DNA of 63,942 bases, from the NCBI RefSeq assembly GCF_000759855.1, contig NZ_JNAI01000005.1, positions 1 to 63,942 on the forward strand, written 5' to 3'. The notes beneath the pieces were generated by a model that did not search any database, was not told the origin of the DNA, and saw only the letters and a program-made list of their open reading frames with translations. Shown one piece after another: positions 18,808-26,852 of the stretch; positions within the stretch are counted from its first letter, which is position 1; each line of letters begins with the position of its first letter. The position numbers and the translations under genes were made by a program. Origin of the DNA: Prochlorococcus marinus str. MIT 9107 (lineage in GTDB: Bacteria; Cyanobacteriota; Cyanobacteriia; PCC-6307; Cyanobiaceae).

Positions 18808-19575
18808 ATGACAGTAAATAAGGATCCTAATAGAGAAAGCTTAGCTGAAATAGCTGTTGATCCTGATGTTTTAGCTAGAGAATTAGCTTTAGAGCTTGAA
18901 ATAGACCCTTTAGAACAAATTGATGAGGATGTCTTTTCAAAAGGTCTAAATGTAACGCAAGAATGTAATGAAGCCTTAAAAATGCTTAAAGGTAACAGAG
19001 AAGAGCGAATACAAGGATTAAGAATATTTTGTGAATATAGAGATCAAAGATCATTCCCCCTTTTGTTACCATTACTTGATCAACCTTGTCCTGTTGAAAG
19101 AATGAGTGCGGTATATGCTTTAGGTCGCAATCCATGTCCTACTGCAGTCCAGAAACTTGTAAATCTTTTGGAGACTGATGATAATGCTTATGTCAGAAGA
19201 GCGACTGCATGGAGTTTAGCCAATTATGATAACCAAATTGTTTTAGAGCCATTAATAAATGCTTTGAAGAATGATGTGGCTGCAGTAAGGTTATGGTCAT
19301 CTAGTTCTTTAGCTGAAATTGGAAATGTTTCTTTGAAAAACGCTCAATTAGCAGCAGAACAACTTTTAGTAAGTTTAAAGATAGATAATGAATCGGGCGT
19401 TAGAAGTAATTGTATTTGGTCATTATGTAGACTGTACCAAAAATTAAACAATTCATTTCAAGAAAGTTTCATTGATGAATGCACTAAGATAGCCCTTTTC
19501 GATAAGGAACCCTCAGTTATGGAAGAAGCAAAAACTGCTTTGGATTCAATGGGGATGCAAGGTTTTTATAATTAA
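18808..19575 (+). CDS. HEAT-repeat protein
   Basis: The 255-residue product consists mainly of HEAT/PBS-lyase-type helical repeats between residues ~65 and ~245, e.g. ERMSAVYALGRNPCPTAVQKLVNLL, YVRRATAWSLANYD and AVRLWSSSSLAEIGN. Such repeats act as protein-binding scaffolds; in cyanobacteria they occur in bilin lyases (CpcE/F, IaiH/NblB types) and other photosynthesis factors. The N-terminal ~60 residues are acidic and lack repeats. A bilin-lyase role cannot be inferred from repeats alone, and high-light Prochlorococcus has almost no phycobiliproteins. Downstream, after a 146-bp gap, are DUF2997 and ycf35. Confidence 0.85.
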   Translation: MTVNKDPNRESLAEIAVDPDVLARELALELEIDPLEQIDEDVFSKGLNVTQECNEALKMLKGNREERIQGLRIFCEYRDQRSFPLLLPLLDQPCPVERMSAVYALGRNPCPTAVQKLVNLLETDDNAYVRRATAWSLANYDNQIVLEPLINALKNDVAAVRLWSSSSLAEIGNVSLKNAQLAAEQLLVSLKIDNESGVRSNCIWSLCRLYQKLNNSFQESFIDECTKIALFDKEPSVMEEAKTALDSMGMQGFYN

Positions 19576-19699
19576 ATTTTTTGTTTTTACCAGAATTTTG
19601 CTGAAAAGAATTAATTTATCAGATATTCAATATAAAAATTAAAATTAATTAACTTGTTCCAACTGAAACAAAAAATTTTCGTTATTCTGTATAAAGTAT

Positions 19700-19714
19700 A
19701 AGTACTTAGTACTT
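19700..19714 (+). promoter_or_regulatory. 15-bp palindrome just before the DUF2997 gene
   Basis: AAGTACT-T-AGTACTT is a perfect 7-1-7 palindrome ending 7 bp before the ATG at 19722, so it lies where a ribosome-binding site would be. It overlaps an AT-rich TATAAAGTATAAG stretch that could be a -10 region. It could be an operator for the DUF2997-ycf35-ferredoxin-reductase run, or chance in AT-rich DNA. Confidence 0.35.
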
Positions 19715-19721
19715 GAATTTA

Positions 19722-19937
19722 ATGCCTCAAAGAACATTGAGATTCAAAATTCATCAAGACGGAAGAGTTGAAGAAACTGTTGAAGGATTCACTGGCAATT
19801 CATGCAATGAAGCTACAAGTAATCTTGAAGATGCTCTAGGTGAAGTAACAGTTAAGAATAAAACATCTGATGCTTTCATCTCTAACCAAAATGAAAATTT
19901 AAAACAATTTAACAGCGAATCTAATGTCACATTTTAG
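19722..19937 (+). CDS. DUF2997 family protein
   Basis: The 71-residue product starts MPQRTLRFKIHQDGRVEETVEG, the typical opening of DUF2997 proteins, followed by a conserved-looking GNSCNEATSNLEDALG. A TTG nine bases upstream is in frame, but ATG at 19722 gives the normal family start. The family is small, soluble and widespread in cyanobacteria next to ycf35. Its stop overlaps the ycf35 start by 14 bp, so the two are probably translated together. Function is unknown. Confidence 0.85.
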   Translation: MPQRTLRFKIHQDGRVEETVEGFTGNSCNEATSNLEDALGEVTVKNKTSDAFISNQNENLKQFNSESNVTF

Positions 19938-20316
19938 TACGATTAAAACACAGCTTAAAGAAGCAGAGCCACTAATTAAGGCTTTAAATCAACTAGGTTA
20001 TATTATTAATCAAGAAGAAAAGTTTGTTAAAGGCTATAGGGGTAAGTTTACAGCTGTTGATATAAGCATGAATTTACCTGGTGATACTAAAGTTGGATTT
20101 AAATGGGACAATAATTCAAATGCATATGAACTAGTTACGGATCTTGATTTATGGAAATTTGAGCTTCCTGTAGAAAGATTTATCTCTAAAGTTACTCAAA
20201 TGTATGCATACCAAACAATTATTTCCAAAACAAAAGAGGATGGATACCAAATTGTCGAGCAAAAAAACAAAAATGATGGCTCTATTGAATTGGTTTTAAC
20301 TAAATGGGATTATTAA
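19924..20316 (+). CDS. ycf35: Ycf35 (DUF1257) conserved protein
   Basis: The 130-residue product starts MSHFSTIKTQLK and continues with the Ycf35/DUF1257 pattern, including LGY...GYRG..TAVDI (residues ~27-45) and the YAYQTII segment near residue 95. Ycf35 is kept in cyanobacteria and several algal plastid genomes; its function is unknown. It overlaps DUF2997 upstream and lies 9 bp before a 4Fe-4S ferredoxin. This gene order suggests a shared process, possibly redox-linked, but that is inference. Confidence 0.92.
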   Translation: MSHFSTIKTQLKEAEPLIKALNQLGYIINQEEKFVKGYRGKFTAVDISMNLPGDTKVGFKWDNNSNAYELVTDLDLWKFELPVERFISKVTQMYAYQTIISKTKEDGYQIVEQKNKNDGSIELVLTKWDY

Positions 20317-20325
20317 TATTAGAGT

Positions 20326-20685
20326 ATGGATTTTACCGATCCATTCAATAATGTTGAAGAAAACATTGATATTACAGGTTGGGAGCCTGTCTTAGGTGGT
20401 CAATTAGCTGAAAAAGCTGTATGGGTTGATGAAGCTAAGTGTATTGGGTGTCAATATTGCGTACACGTTGCTTCAAACACCTTCATAGTTGATGATTTTC
20501 ATGGTAGAAGTAGAGCTATTAGACAAGATGGAGATAGTGTTGATGTTATTCAAGAAGCAATAGATACATGCCCAGTTGATTGCATTCATTGGGTTGATTT
20601 TGATGAATTGGATGATTTAGAGAATAATCTTGATAGGGAAATGTTTCAGTCATTTGGAAAACCACCAAGAACGAATAAGCATTAA
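20326..20685 (+). CDS. 4Fe-4S ferredoxin
   Basis: The 119-residue product carries a CIGCQYC motif (Cys39, 42, 45) and CPVDC (Cys82, 86), giving the four ligands for one [4Fe-4S] cluster. The N-terminal ~35 residues and the acidic C-terminal ~30 residues are extensions beyond a minimal ferredoxin; this type occurs across cyanobacteria and, fused to a J-domain, in plants. It should be a soluble electron carrier. It is between ycf35 and an aldo/keto reductase whose ATG begins 7 bp after its stop, so it may pass electrons within this gene set. The partner is unknown. Confidence 0.9.
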   Translation: MDFTDPFNNVEENIDITGWEPVLGGQLAEKAVWVDEAKCIGCQYCVHVASNTFIVDDFHGRSRAIRQDGDSVDVIQEAIDTCPVDCIHWVDFDELDDLENNLDREMFQSFGKPPRTNKH

Positions 20686-20692
20686 TATCGAA

Positions 20693-21889
20693 ATGATGGA
20701 ATATCGTAGATTTGGTAGAACCAATCTGAAAATTCCTGTTTTATCTTTAGGTGGGATGAGATTCCAAAAAAGTTGGGATCAATTAGATTTTGCTGATATT
20801 TCAAATGAAGAACAAAATAAAGTAGAAAATATATTAAATCTGGCAAGCAAATATGGCATAAATCATGTAGAAACTGCTAAGTACTATGGAACTTCTGAGT
20901 TCCAATTAGGGATGTGTTTTGAGAATACTAAGAAAATCCCAAATATTATACAAACAAAGATTCCTCCAAATAGCGATCCAAAGATATTTGAAAGAGATGT
21001 TATGACAAGCATTGAAAAATTGAAAGTTAAAAAAATTGATTTGTTAGCAATACATGGCATTAATACAGATGAACATTTGCATCAGGCTATTAGAGATGGA
21101 GGTTGTATTGATATTTTGAGGAGTTTGCAAAAAGTAAATTTAATTGGATCTATTGGATTTTCGACCCATGGAACATCTTTGCTCATAGAGAAGGCTATAT
21201 CAACAAACTTATTTGATTATGTGAATTTGCACTGGTATTTCATCAATCAAGAAAATACAAGGGTTATCAATTTAGCCAATAAGCATGATGTTGGCGTTTT
21301 TATAATAAGCCCTACTGATAAAGGGGGACATCTTCATACTCCCTCAATAAAAATGTTGGAACTTTCTAGTCCACTTCATCCCATAGTTTTTAATGATCTT
21401 TTTTGTTTAAGGAATAAAAATGTCCATACTCTTAGTGTGGGTATTTCAAAAGAGGCAGATTTTGATCTACATTTAGAAGCGGTTTCTTTATTATCAGAAT
21501 CTGAGCACTATATTCCAAAGATAATAAACAGATTAAGGCAGGAATCAATAAATACTTTAGGTTTAGAGTGGCATCAAAATTGGAATAGAAATTTACCGAC
21601 TTGGGAATATACTCCTGGCAATATTAATATTCCCGTTTTGCTTTGGCTTTCAAATTTAATTGATTGGTTAGATATGGAGGGATTCGCAAGATCGAGATAT
21701 CAATTGCTCGGTAATGGAAGTCATTGGTTCCCGGGATGTAATGCTAATTTACTAGATGTTGAAGTTTCTGAAGGGCAATTATTGAAAGTTTTAGAAAACC
21801 ATATAAATCCACAAAAAGTTATAAAAAAAATGAGAATTTTAAAAGAAAAGTTTGGAGAAACTGTAATCCAAAGATTGTCAAAGAATTAA
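20693..21889 (+). CDS. Aldo/keto reductase family protein
   Basis: The 398-residue product (ATG at 20693; a second ATG follows at 20696) has the aldo/keto reductase barrel: YRRFGRTNLKIPVLSLGGMR at the start, HVETAKYYG with the catalytic Tyr, QTKIPP with the Lys and LLAIHGI with the His. The usual Asp of the tetrad is Glu in HVETAKYYG. The protein is longer than simple reductases, and the C-terminal ~100 residues resemble the extra domain of COG1453-type proteins, but the cysteines of a ferredoxin-like cluster are not there: only one Cys (PGC) is visible. It closes the ferredoxin run and converges on rsmG with 2 bp between stops. Substrate unknown. Confidence 0.88.
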   Translation: MMEYRRFGRTNLKIPVLSLGGMRFQKSWDQLDFADISNEEQNKVENILNLASKYGINHVETAKYYGTSEFQLGMCFENTKKIPNIIQTKIPPNSDPKIFERDVMTSIEKLKVKKIDLLAIHGINTDEHLHQAIRDGGCIDILRSLQKVNLIGSIGFSTHGTSLLIEKAISTNLFDYVNLHWYFINQENTRVINLANKHDVGVFIISPTDKGGHLHTPSIKMLELSSPLHPIVFNDLFCLRNKNVHTLSVGISKEADFDLHLEAVSLLSESEHYIPKIINRLRQESINTLGLEWHQNWNRNLPTWEYTPGNINIPVLLWLSNLIDWLDMEGFARSRYQLLGNGSHWFPGCNANLLDVEVSEGQLLKVLENHINPQKVIKKMRILKEKFGETVIQRLSKN

Positions 21890-21891
21890 CC

Positions 21892-22605
21892 TCATAGTGG
21901 ATTTTTCTCTGGTTTCCCAACTTTTCTTGGGTATATTTCAGGGCAAAATCTTTTTGGTTTAATAAGTATAATATTTCGTGTACCTTTACTTCTTGGTAAA
22001 GAGATCATTTTTTTTTCTTTAACTTTGCCTTCTAATATTTCTAAAGTTTTATCCAGATTTTTACTTTCTTCATAATTCCATTGGCCACAATATAAGACTC
22101 CTAAACCTTCTTGTTTTAATATTGGCAGTATATATTCTGAAACTGTTGAAGGATTACTCACCGCTCTAGTGGTAGCTATATCAAAGCTATTTCTCATTGA
22201 CGATTGATGGGCTAAGTTTTCAATCCGATCATTAATTACATGAATATTGTTTTGGAAATTGATCTCTTTAATTAGGGTTCTTAATGCATTAGTTTTCTTT
22301 TTGGAAGAATCAACAAGGTATATTTCTGAAGATGGATGAGTTATAGCATAAGCTAAGCCAGGGAAGCCACAGCCAGATCCAATATCTAAAAATTTTTTAT
22401 TATCAAAATTAATATTCGGGAAATTTTTAAATGGCCAAATGCTATCAAAAACTTGAGATACCCAATATTCATCCCCATTAATTAATCTCGTTAGATTAGT
22501 TTTATTATTTAATTCTTCAATTTTAATTTGCAATTCTTGAAATATATTTATTTCTTCTTCAGTTATTAAGGCAGAAATCTCTTCCGGAATGTTTTGTTTT
22601 TTCAT
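21892..22605 (-). CDS. rsmG: 16S rRNA (guanine-527-N7)-methyltransferase RsmG
   Basis: RsmG (GidB) methylates G527 of 16S rRNA using SAM. The 237-residue product has the Rossmann motif FLDIGSGCGFPGLA (~69-82), EIYLVDSSKKK (~94-104) and ATTRAVS (~144-150), all characteristic of the family. It converges with the aldo/keto reductase gene and diverges from a J-domain gene. No operon partner is evident. Confidence 0.96.
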   Translation of the reverse strand: MKKQNIPEEISALITEEEINIFQELQIKIEELNNKTNLTRLINGDEYWVSQVFDSIWPFKNFPNINFDNKKFLDIGSGCGFPGLAYAITHPSSEIYLVDSSKKKTNALRTLIKEINFQNNIHVINDRIENLAHQSSMRNSFDIATTRAVSNPSTVSEYILPILKQEGLGVLYCGQWNYEESKNLDKTLEILEGKVKEKKMISLPRSKGTRNIILIKPKRFCPEIYPRKVGKPEKNPL

Positions 22606-22694
22606 TTCTTTATTAATATAATTTTTTACCTTTCATTAAATACATTCTATTTAGTAAAAATTTATTAGAATTACAATATTAATAAAAGATCATT

Positions 22695-23135
22695 TTGAAA
22701 GGGGAAATTTCCTACTACAAAATTTTAGGCGTAAATCAAAATGCCTCAAATCATGAATTAAGAAAGGCATTTTGTAAACTTTCCATTGAGTTGCATCCTG
22801 ATACGACTTCTTTAGAAATAGACGATGCTAAAAGTAAATTCCAAGAAGTTTTAGAAGCTTATGAAAATTTAAATAATAGTAATTTGAGGAAAATATATGA
22901 TGACAAACTAAAGGAACAATATAGAAGTAAAAATAATACTAACGTTTTAAATAATTTAATAATCGATTCTAATAATCAAAATTTAGTTGGAAATAGAAGA
23001 CCTTTTTCAAATGGAGAATTGTTTTCGTTATTTCTTTTGATTATCATTATTTCTATTAGTTTGATTTGTTCAATTTTTATTGCCTCTTTTACTGGTAAAG
23101 AATTAGATACAATACCTCTCTGGTTAATTAAATGA
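22695..23135 (+). CDS. J-domain protein with a C-terminal membrane anchor
   Basis: Residues ~5-65 form a J-domain with YKILGV and the essential HPD motif at 34-36, which stimulates Hsp70 ATPase. No Gly/Phe or zinc-finger region follows, so it is a class III J-protein rather than DnaJ. A hydrophobic span at ~108-130 anchors it in a membrane. The 146-residue frame starts with TTG at 22695. It is 19 bp before a DUF3143 gene. It probably recruits a DnaK to a membrane site; which Hsp70 it serves is unknown. Confidence 0.88.
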   Translation: MKGEISYYKILGVNQNASNHELRKAFCKLSIELHPDTTSLEIDDAKSKFQEVLEAYENLNNSNLRKIYDDKLKEQYRSKNNTNVLNNLIIDSNNQNLVGNRRPFSNGELFSLFLLIIIISISLICSIFIASFTGKELDTIPLWLIK

Positions 23136-23154
23136 TTATTTAAAAAAAAAGTCT

Positions 23155-23412
23155 GTGAATCTCTCTAAAAAACCTATCAACCAACATTCACTTCAATCAT
23201 TGGAATTATGGCTAACTGATTTAGGTGCTGTGAAGGATATTAATAATCCATCTAAATGGTATATGTTAGTTTCAGATTGGAATGCAACTATTATTTTTGA
23301 GCAAGAAGATTTAAGTGTTATCTGGGAAAGTGAAGGACAAGAAACTAAAAGACTATTTTCATATTGTCTTAATAGAGAAGACGTGGAAAACTCAATATTA
23401 CAGGGACCTTAA
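23155..23412 (+). CDS. DUF3143 family protein
   Basis: The 85-residue soluble product has the DUF3143 pattern: a helix ending LWLTDLGA, then PSKWYMLVSDWNATIIFEQEDLSVIWE and a C-terminal SYCLNREDVE segment. The family is restricted to cyanobacteria and relatives and has no known function. The start is GTG at 23155. It converges on bioA with 8 bp between stops. Confidence 0.82.
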   Translation: MNLSKKPINQHSLQSLELWLTDLGAVKDINNPSKWYMLVSDWNATIIFEQEDLSVIWESEGQETKRLFSYCLNREDVENSILQGP

Positions 23413-23420
23413 ATTTGTCT

Positions 23421-24722
23421 CTACAGATTGTCTAAGATTTGCCTTATTATCCAATAACTTTTTTCTAATTGATCATCGGTTATACAGAGAGGTGGCAAGA
23501 GGTAAATAACGTTCCCGAGGGGTCTAATAAATAAACCTTGCTCCATAGCTCGACTCTTTATTTCTTTCCCAATATTATTAAAATAACCTTTTTTGTTCCC
23601 AATTTCCAAATCGAAGGCAGCAATGGTCCCCGATACTCTTATTTTTTTTATATAGTCTAATTTTTTAAATTTAATTAAATTAGATAAATGTTTCTCTTCA
23701 AGTGAAAGATATTTGTGAGGTTCTTTTTCTAATAAATCAAGGCTAGCATTTGCTGCAGCACAACCTAAAGGATTAGCAGTAAAACTATGTCCATGCCAAA
23801 AAGTTTTTCTTGGGGAATCATCAATAAAGGATTGAAAAATGTTTTCTTTACATAAAGTAATTCCCATCGGTAAAAATCCACCAGTTAAGCCTTTTGAAAT
23901 ACTTATTAAATCAGGAATGATTTTTGCTTTTTGAAACGCAAAAAGGCTTCCACATCTTCCAAAACCAGTCAATACTTCATCGGCAATTAACAAAGAATTA
24001 TTATTTTTAATAGTTTCTGAAACTTTTTTAATAAACTGAGGCCTAACCATATTCATTCCTCCTGCTCCTTGAATAAGTGGCTCAAGGATAACTGCTACTG
24101 TAGGAGTTTTAAGAAGTCTTTCTAATTTTTGGATTGCCTCATTTTCTTTGTTTTTTACTTCTTCATCATTCATCCAAGTTGAGGGCCATGGGACTCTCTT
24201 AACTGGGAACATAAGATTATTGAAATTCTCATTAAAAATATTTCTTTCACCTAAAGCCATTGCTCCAAATGTATCGCCATGATAAGCACCATCAAAAGCT
24301 ACTATTTGAGATCTTGTCTCTCCTCTATTTTGCCATGATTGAAAGGCAATTTTTAAAGCGACCTCCACTGCAGTAGAACCGTTATCAGAAAAGAACAATC
24401 TTTCTAGTTTTGTTAATTCACTAAGTCTTTCTGACAATTTTTTTGCCTGTGGATGTAAGAAATCAGCAAATATAACTTGTTCAAGTTTTTTTGATTGATC
24501 GAAAATGGCATCTGCAATATATTCGTTACTATGGCCATGAAGAGTTACCCACCAACTACTAATTGCGTCTATTAGCTCTTTTTTAGGATCTTTAGTAAAT
24601 AGGAGCGCATCTTTACCATGAGTTACTTCTATTTGCGGTTTGCTGTTATTGATTTGTGTAAAAGGTGGCCAAATATTTGGGTGCCAATCTTGATTTGGAG
24701 TTTTTGAATCCAAAGATTTCAT
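23421..24722 (-). CDS. bioA: Adenosylmethionine-8-amino-7-oxononanoate aminotransferase
   Basis: BioA transfers an amino group from SAM to 8-amino-7-oxononanoate (KAPA), making 7,8-diaminopelargonate. The 433-residue class-III aminotransferase has SSWWVTLHGHSN (~55-66), the PLP-contacting ADEVLTGFGR with Asp248, and the PLP lysine Lys277 in SISKGLTGG. WWVT and the FWHGHSFT element are characteristic of BioA within this fold. It is the last gene of the bioF-K-C-D-A operon and starts at the base after the bioD stop. Confidence 0.97.
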   Translation of the reverse strand: MKSLDSKTPNQDWHPNIWPPFTQINNSKPQIEVTHGKDALLFTKDPKKELIDAISSWWVTLHGHSNEYIADAIFDQSKKLEQVIFADFLHPQAKKLSERLSELTKLERLFFSDNGSTAVEVALKIAFQSWQNRGETRSQIVAFDGAYHGDTFGAMALGERNIFNENFNNLMFPVKRVPWPSTWMNDEEVKNKENEAIQKLERLLKTPTVAVILEPLIQGAGGMNMVRPQFIKKVSETIKNNNSLLIADEVLTGFGRCGSLFAFQKAKIIPDLISISKGLTGGFLPMGITLCKENIFQSFIDDSPRKTFWHGHSFTANPLGCAAANASLDLLEKEPHKYLSLEEKHLSNLIKFKKLDYIKKIRVSGTIAAFDLEIGNKKGYFNNIGKEIKSRAMEQGLFIRPLGNVIYLLPPLCITDDQLEKSYWIIRQILDNL

Positions 24723-25388
24723 TTAACTGATTTTTGAGTTTAAAAGTGAGATCAACTTATTTTTGATGTCTAGTTCTTTCCATAGTATATCTATATTATT
24801 TGAGTCAATTTTTTTCATGTAAGGAAATTCAGTAATTAACGGAATACCACTAAAATCAACTAGAGTTTTTGGATTATCAAAATGTTTTTCGCCATTGACT
24901 ATCAAACCTAAAATATCAATGTTTCTTCGTTTTAAGGCCTCAATACTAAGCAGGGTATGGTTGAGAGTCCCAAGTGAGCTTTTACATACAAGTATTACCG
25001 GAAGATTCCATCGTTTTATTTGATCTATTTGTAAAAATTTGCGTGTTATTGGAACCATTAATCCACCTGCTGTTTCTAAAATTAATGAGCCTTTAACTTT
25101 TGGTAATCTCAACATGTCAAAGTTAATAGTTTTTTGATCTATTTCAGCAGCCCAATGAGGAGATAGAGGTTTTGTAAAGATATAAGCTTCTTTAATCATT
25201 TTCTCTTTATTTACTTGTGCAAGTTTTTCAACAGTTTGACTATCAGTTTGCGATTCAATACCACTTTGAATAGGTTTCCAATAAAAGGAATTTAATCCTC
25301 TAACAAAAAAAGAGCTTATTACAGTTTTCCCAATATCAGTATCTGTTCCACAAATTATAAATTTGAAAATACTATCTTGACTACTCAT
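24723..25388 (-). CDS. bioD: Dethiobiotin synthetase
   Basis: BioD uses ATP and CO2 to close the ureido ring of dethiobiotin. The 221-residue product has the P-loop GTDTDIGKTV (~14-23), the substrate region WKPIQSG (~36-42) and ETAGGLMVP (~99-107), all diagnostic. It overlaps bioC by 4 bp and abuts bioA, so translation is probably coupled through the operon. Confidence 0.96.
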   Translation of the reverse strand: MSSQDSIFKFIICGTDTDIGKTVISSFFVRGLNSFYWKPIQSGIESQTDSQTVEKLAQVNKEKMIKEAYIFTKPLSPHWAAEIDQKTINFDMLRLPKVKGSLILETAGGLMVPITRKFLQIDQIKRWNLPVILVCKSSLGTLNHTLLSIEALKRRNIDILGLIVNGEKHFDNPKTLVDFSGIPLITEFPYMKKIDSNNIDILWKELDIKNKLISLLNSKIS

Positions 25389-26155
25389 AATTTTTTTATG
25401 ATTTGAATTTCAATTTGCCATGAAAGGTTAACTGTATTATTGTAATTCTTTGGCCAAAACTTTTGAACTTCTTTTAACTCTTTCACTGTTTTGCGTTTAC
25501 AGTTTGTTGATTGTGCCCCTACATTTTTAATGCTTCTAAAAAGCTTATATACATCTTCAAAATTTTCAAGATAATTAAACTTTTCAGAATAATGTATTTC
25601 AGTTGATTTGAAATCTTTTAATAATTCTTTAGAGCAAAGGAAATTAAGACCACTATATTCAATATCAATTTTTCTGCAAGTATCTTTCCATTCATGAAAA
25701 CAATCTTTTGTTGGATATGAAATGATTAAAAACCCTCCAGGTATTAATTTGCTAAACCAATTTTTTATTATCTTTTCTGGATTGTTTAACCAATGGATGC
25801 AAAAGTTAGATGTTAATAGAGAACAGTTATTTATTTCAGGAGGTAAATCATTATTCAAATCCCATAAAATTTTTTTTCTAGATAATTTATTCTCAAGAAG
25901 CATTTTTTTGCTGAAATCAATTCTGGATACTTTTTGGGAAGAAAAATTTTTTTCTATTTCATCTGCTAATAGTCCTGGTCCTGATCCTAGATCTATCCAT
26001 TCACCTTTTTTTTGGGGATTTATTTCTTTGATACATTGAACAATCTTTTTTGCAAAAAATTTCTGAATATTTGAATGCTCTAAATACCGATATGCAGCAT
26101 CATTGAAATTATTTTTTATTTTCTCATTCCACTTTTTACTATCCATTTCAATCAT
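25385..26155 (-). CDS. bioC: Malonyl-ACP O-methyltransferase BioC
   Basis: BioC methylates malonyl-ACP so that fatty-acid enzymes can build the pimeloyl chain. The 256-residue product has the SAM-binding motif WIDLGSGPG (~53-61), the RIDFSKKML acidic loop and the CIHWLNNPE segment of class-I methyltransferases. Its place between bioK and bioD supports BioC over a generic methyltransferase. It begins at ATG 26155, overlapping bioK by 8 bp; ATG at 26146 is a second option that would leave no overlap. Confidence 0.92.
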   Translation of the reverse strand: MIEMDSKKWNEKIKNNFNDAAYRYLEHSNIQKFFAKKIVQCIKEINPQKKGEWIDLGSGPGLLADEIEKNFSSQKVSRIDFSKKMLLENKLSRKKILWDLNNDLPPEINNCSLLTSNFCIHWLNNPEKIIKNWFSKLIPGGFLIISYPTKDCFHEWKDTCRKIDIEYSGLNFLCSKELLKDFKSTEIHYSEKFNYLENFEDVYKLFRSIKNVGAQSTNCKRKTVKELKEVQKFWPKNYNNTVNLSWQIEIQIIKKL

Positions 26156-26852
26156 TAAGTTTATTAAGTAAGATCTCGTATAAATTTAAATTTTTTAAGC
26201 AATGACCTTGTTGAGCTAATTTAATTAAAATTGGCTTCCTATCAAGTGTTCTATTAAAGAAATCTAAAAAGTTATTATTTGATTCGTTGTCAAGAATCAA
26301 ATCATTTTCTGATTTTATAAAAATAACTTTGCAATCTTTTCTTAAAAATACTGGAAAATCTTTATTGATGTAAAGTTGTTTTAAATCACTTAAAAGAAGA
26401 GTTTTATTTAAACTCTCTAGACTTTTATAAAAGATATTTTTAAAACTATTATTCATATGATTTGGCATAAATGATCTATGTATAAATTCTTTCAACATAT
26501 CCTTAGTTTCATCTTTTATGATTTTTGTTTCCATTCTTTTTAGAGACCTTAAAATAAAGTTTTTCTTATTACTTAAAGGAAGAAAATTATTAAAAGAATT
26601 TATAAGAACAATATGAGTTGCTTCTTTTAAAATGTTTTTTTGAATTAAATGAAAGCCAAATGAATGGCATAAAGTCATTCTGATTTCTTTTTTAGATTCG
26701 CTTTTAATCCATTTTGCTTGATAATTATTTGTCGAAAAATAGCCCCTTTCATTATCTTGCCAATGCCAATTATTATTTAAAAAATCCACTTTATAATCAT
26801 CCCAGAAATATTTATTTAGTCCCCACCCATGTTGAGTAATAATTTGTTTCAT
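26148..26852 (-). CDS. bioK: Pimeloyl-ACP methyl ester esterase of the BioK type
   Basis: This esterase removes the methyl group from pimeloyl-ACP methyl ester, the job done by BioH in E. coli. The 234-residue alpha/beta-hydrolase-like protein shows Ser64 in LCHSFGFH, Asp184 in KSENDLIL and His217 in QQGHCLKN, a plausible catalytic triad. N-terminal HGWG fits an oxyanion-hole motif. The family BioK is known from Prochlorococcus and Synechococcus biotin operons, and this gene sits between bioF and bioC. The sequence is AT-driven and very Lys/Asn-rich, so homology outside the motifs is weak; the call depends on triad plus context. Confidence 0.85.
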   Translation of the reverse strand: MKQIITQHGWGLNKYFWDDYKVDFLNNNWHWQDNERGYFSTNNYQAKWIKSESKKEIRMTLCHSFGFHLIQKNILKEATHIVLINSFNNFLPLSNKKNFILRSLKRMETKIIKDETKDMLKEFIHRSFMPNHMNNSFKNIFYKSLESLNKTLLLSDLKQLYINKDFPVFLRKDCKVIFIKSENDLILDNESNNNFLDFFNRTLDRKPILIKLAQQGHCLKNLNLYEILLNKLND

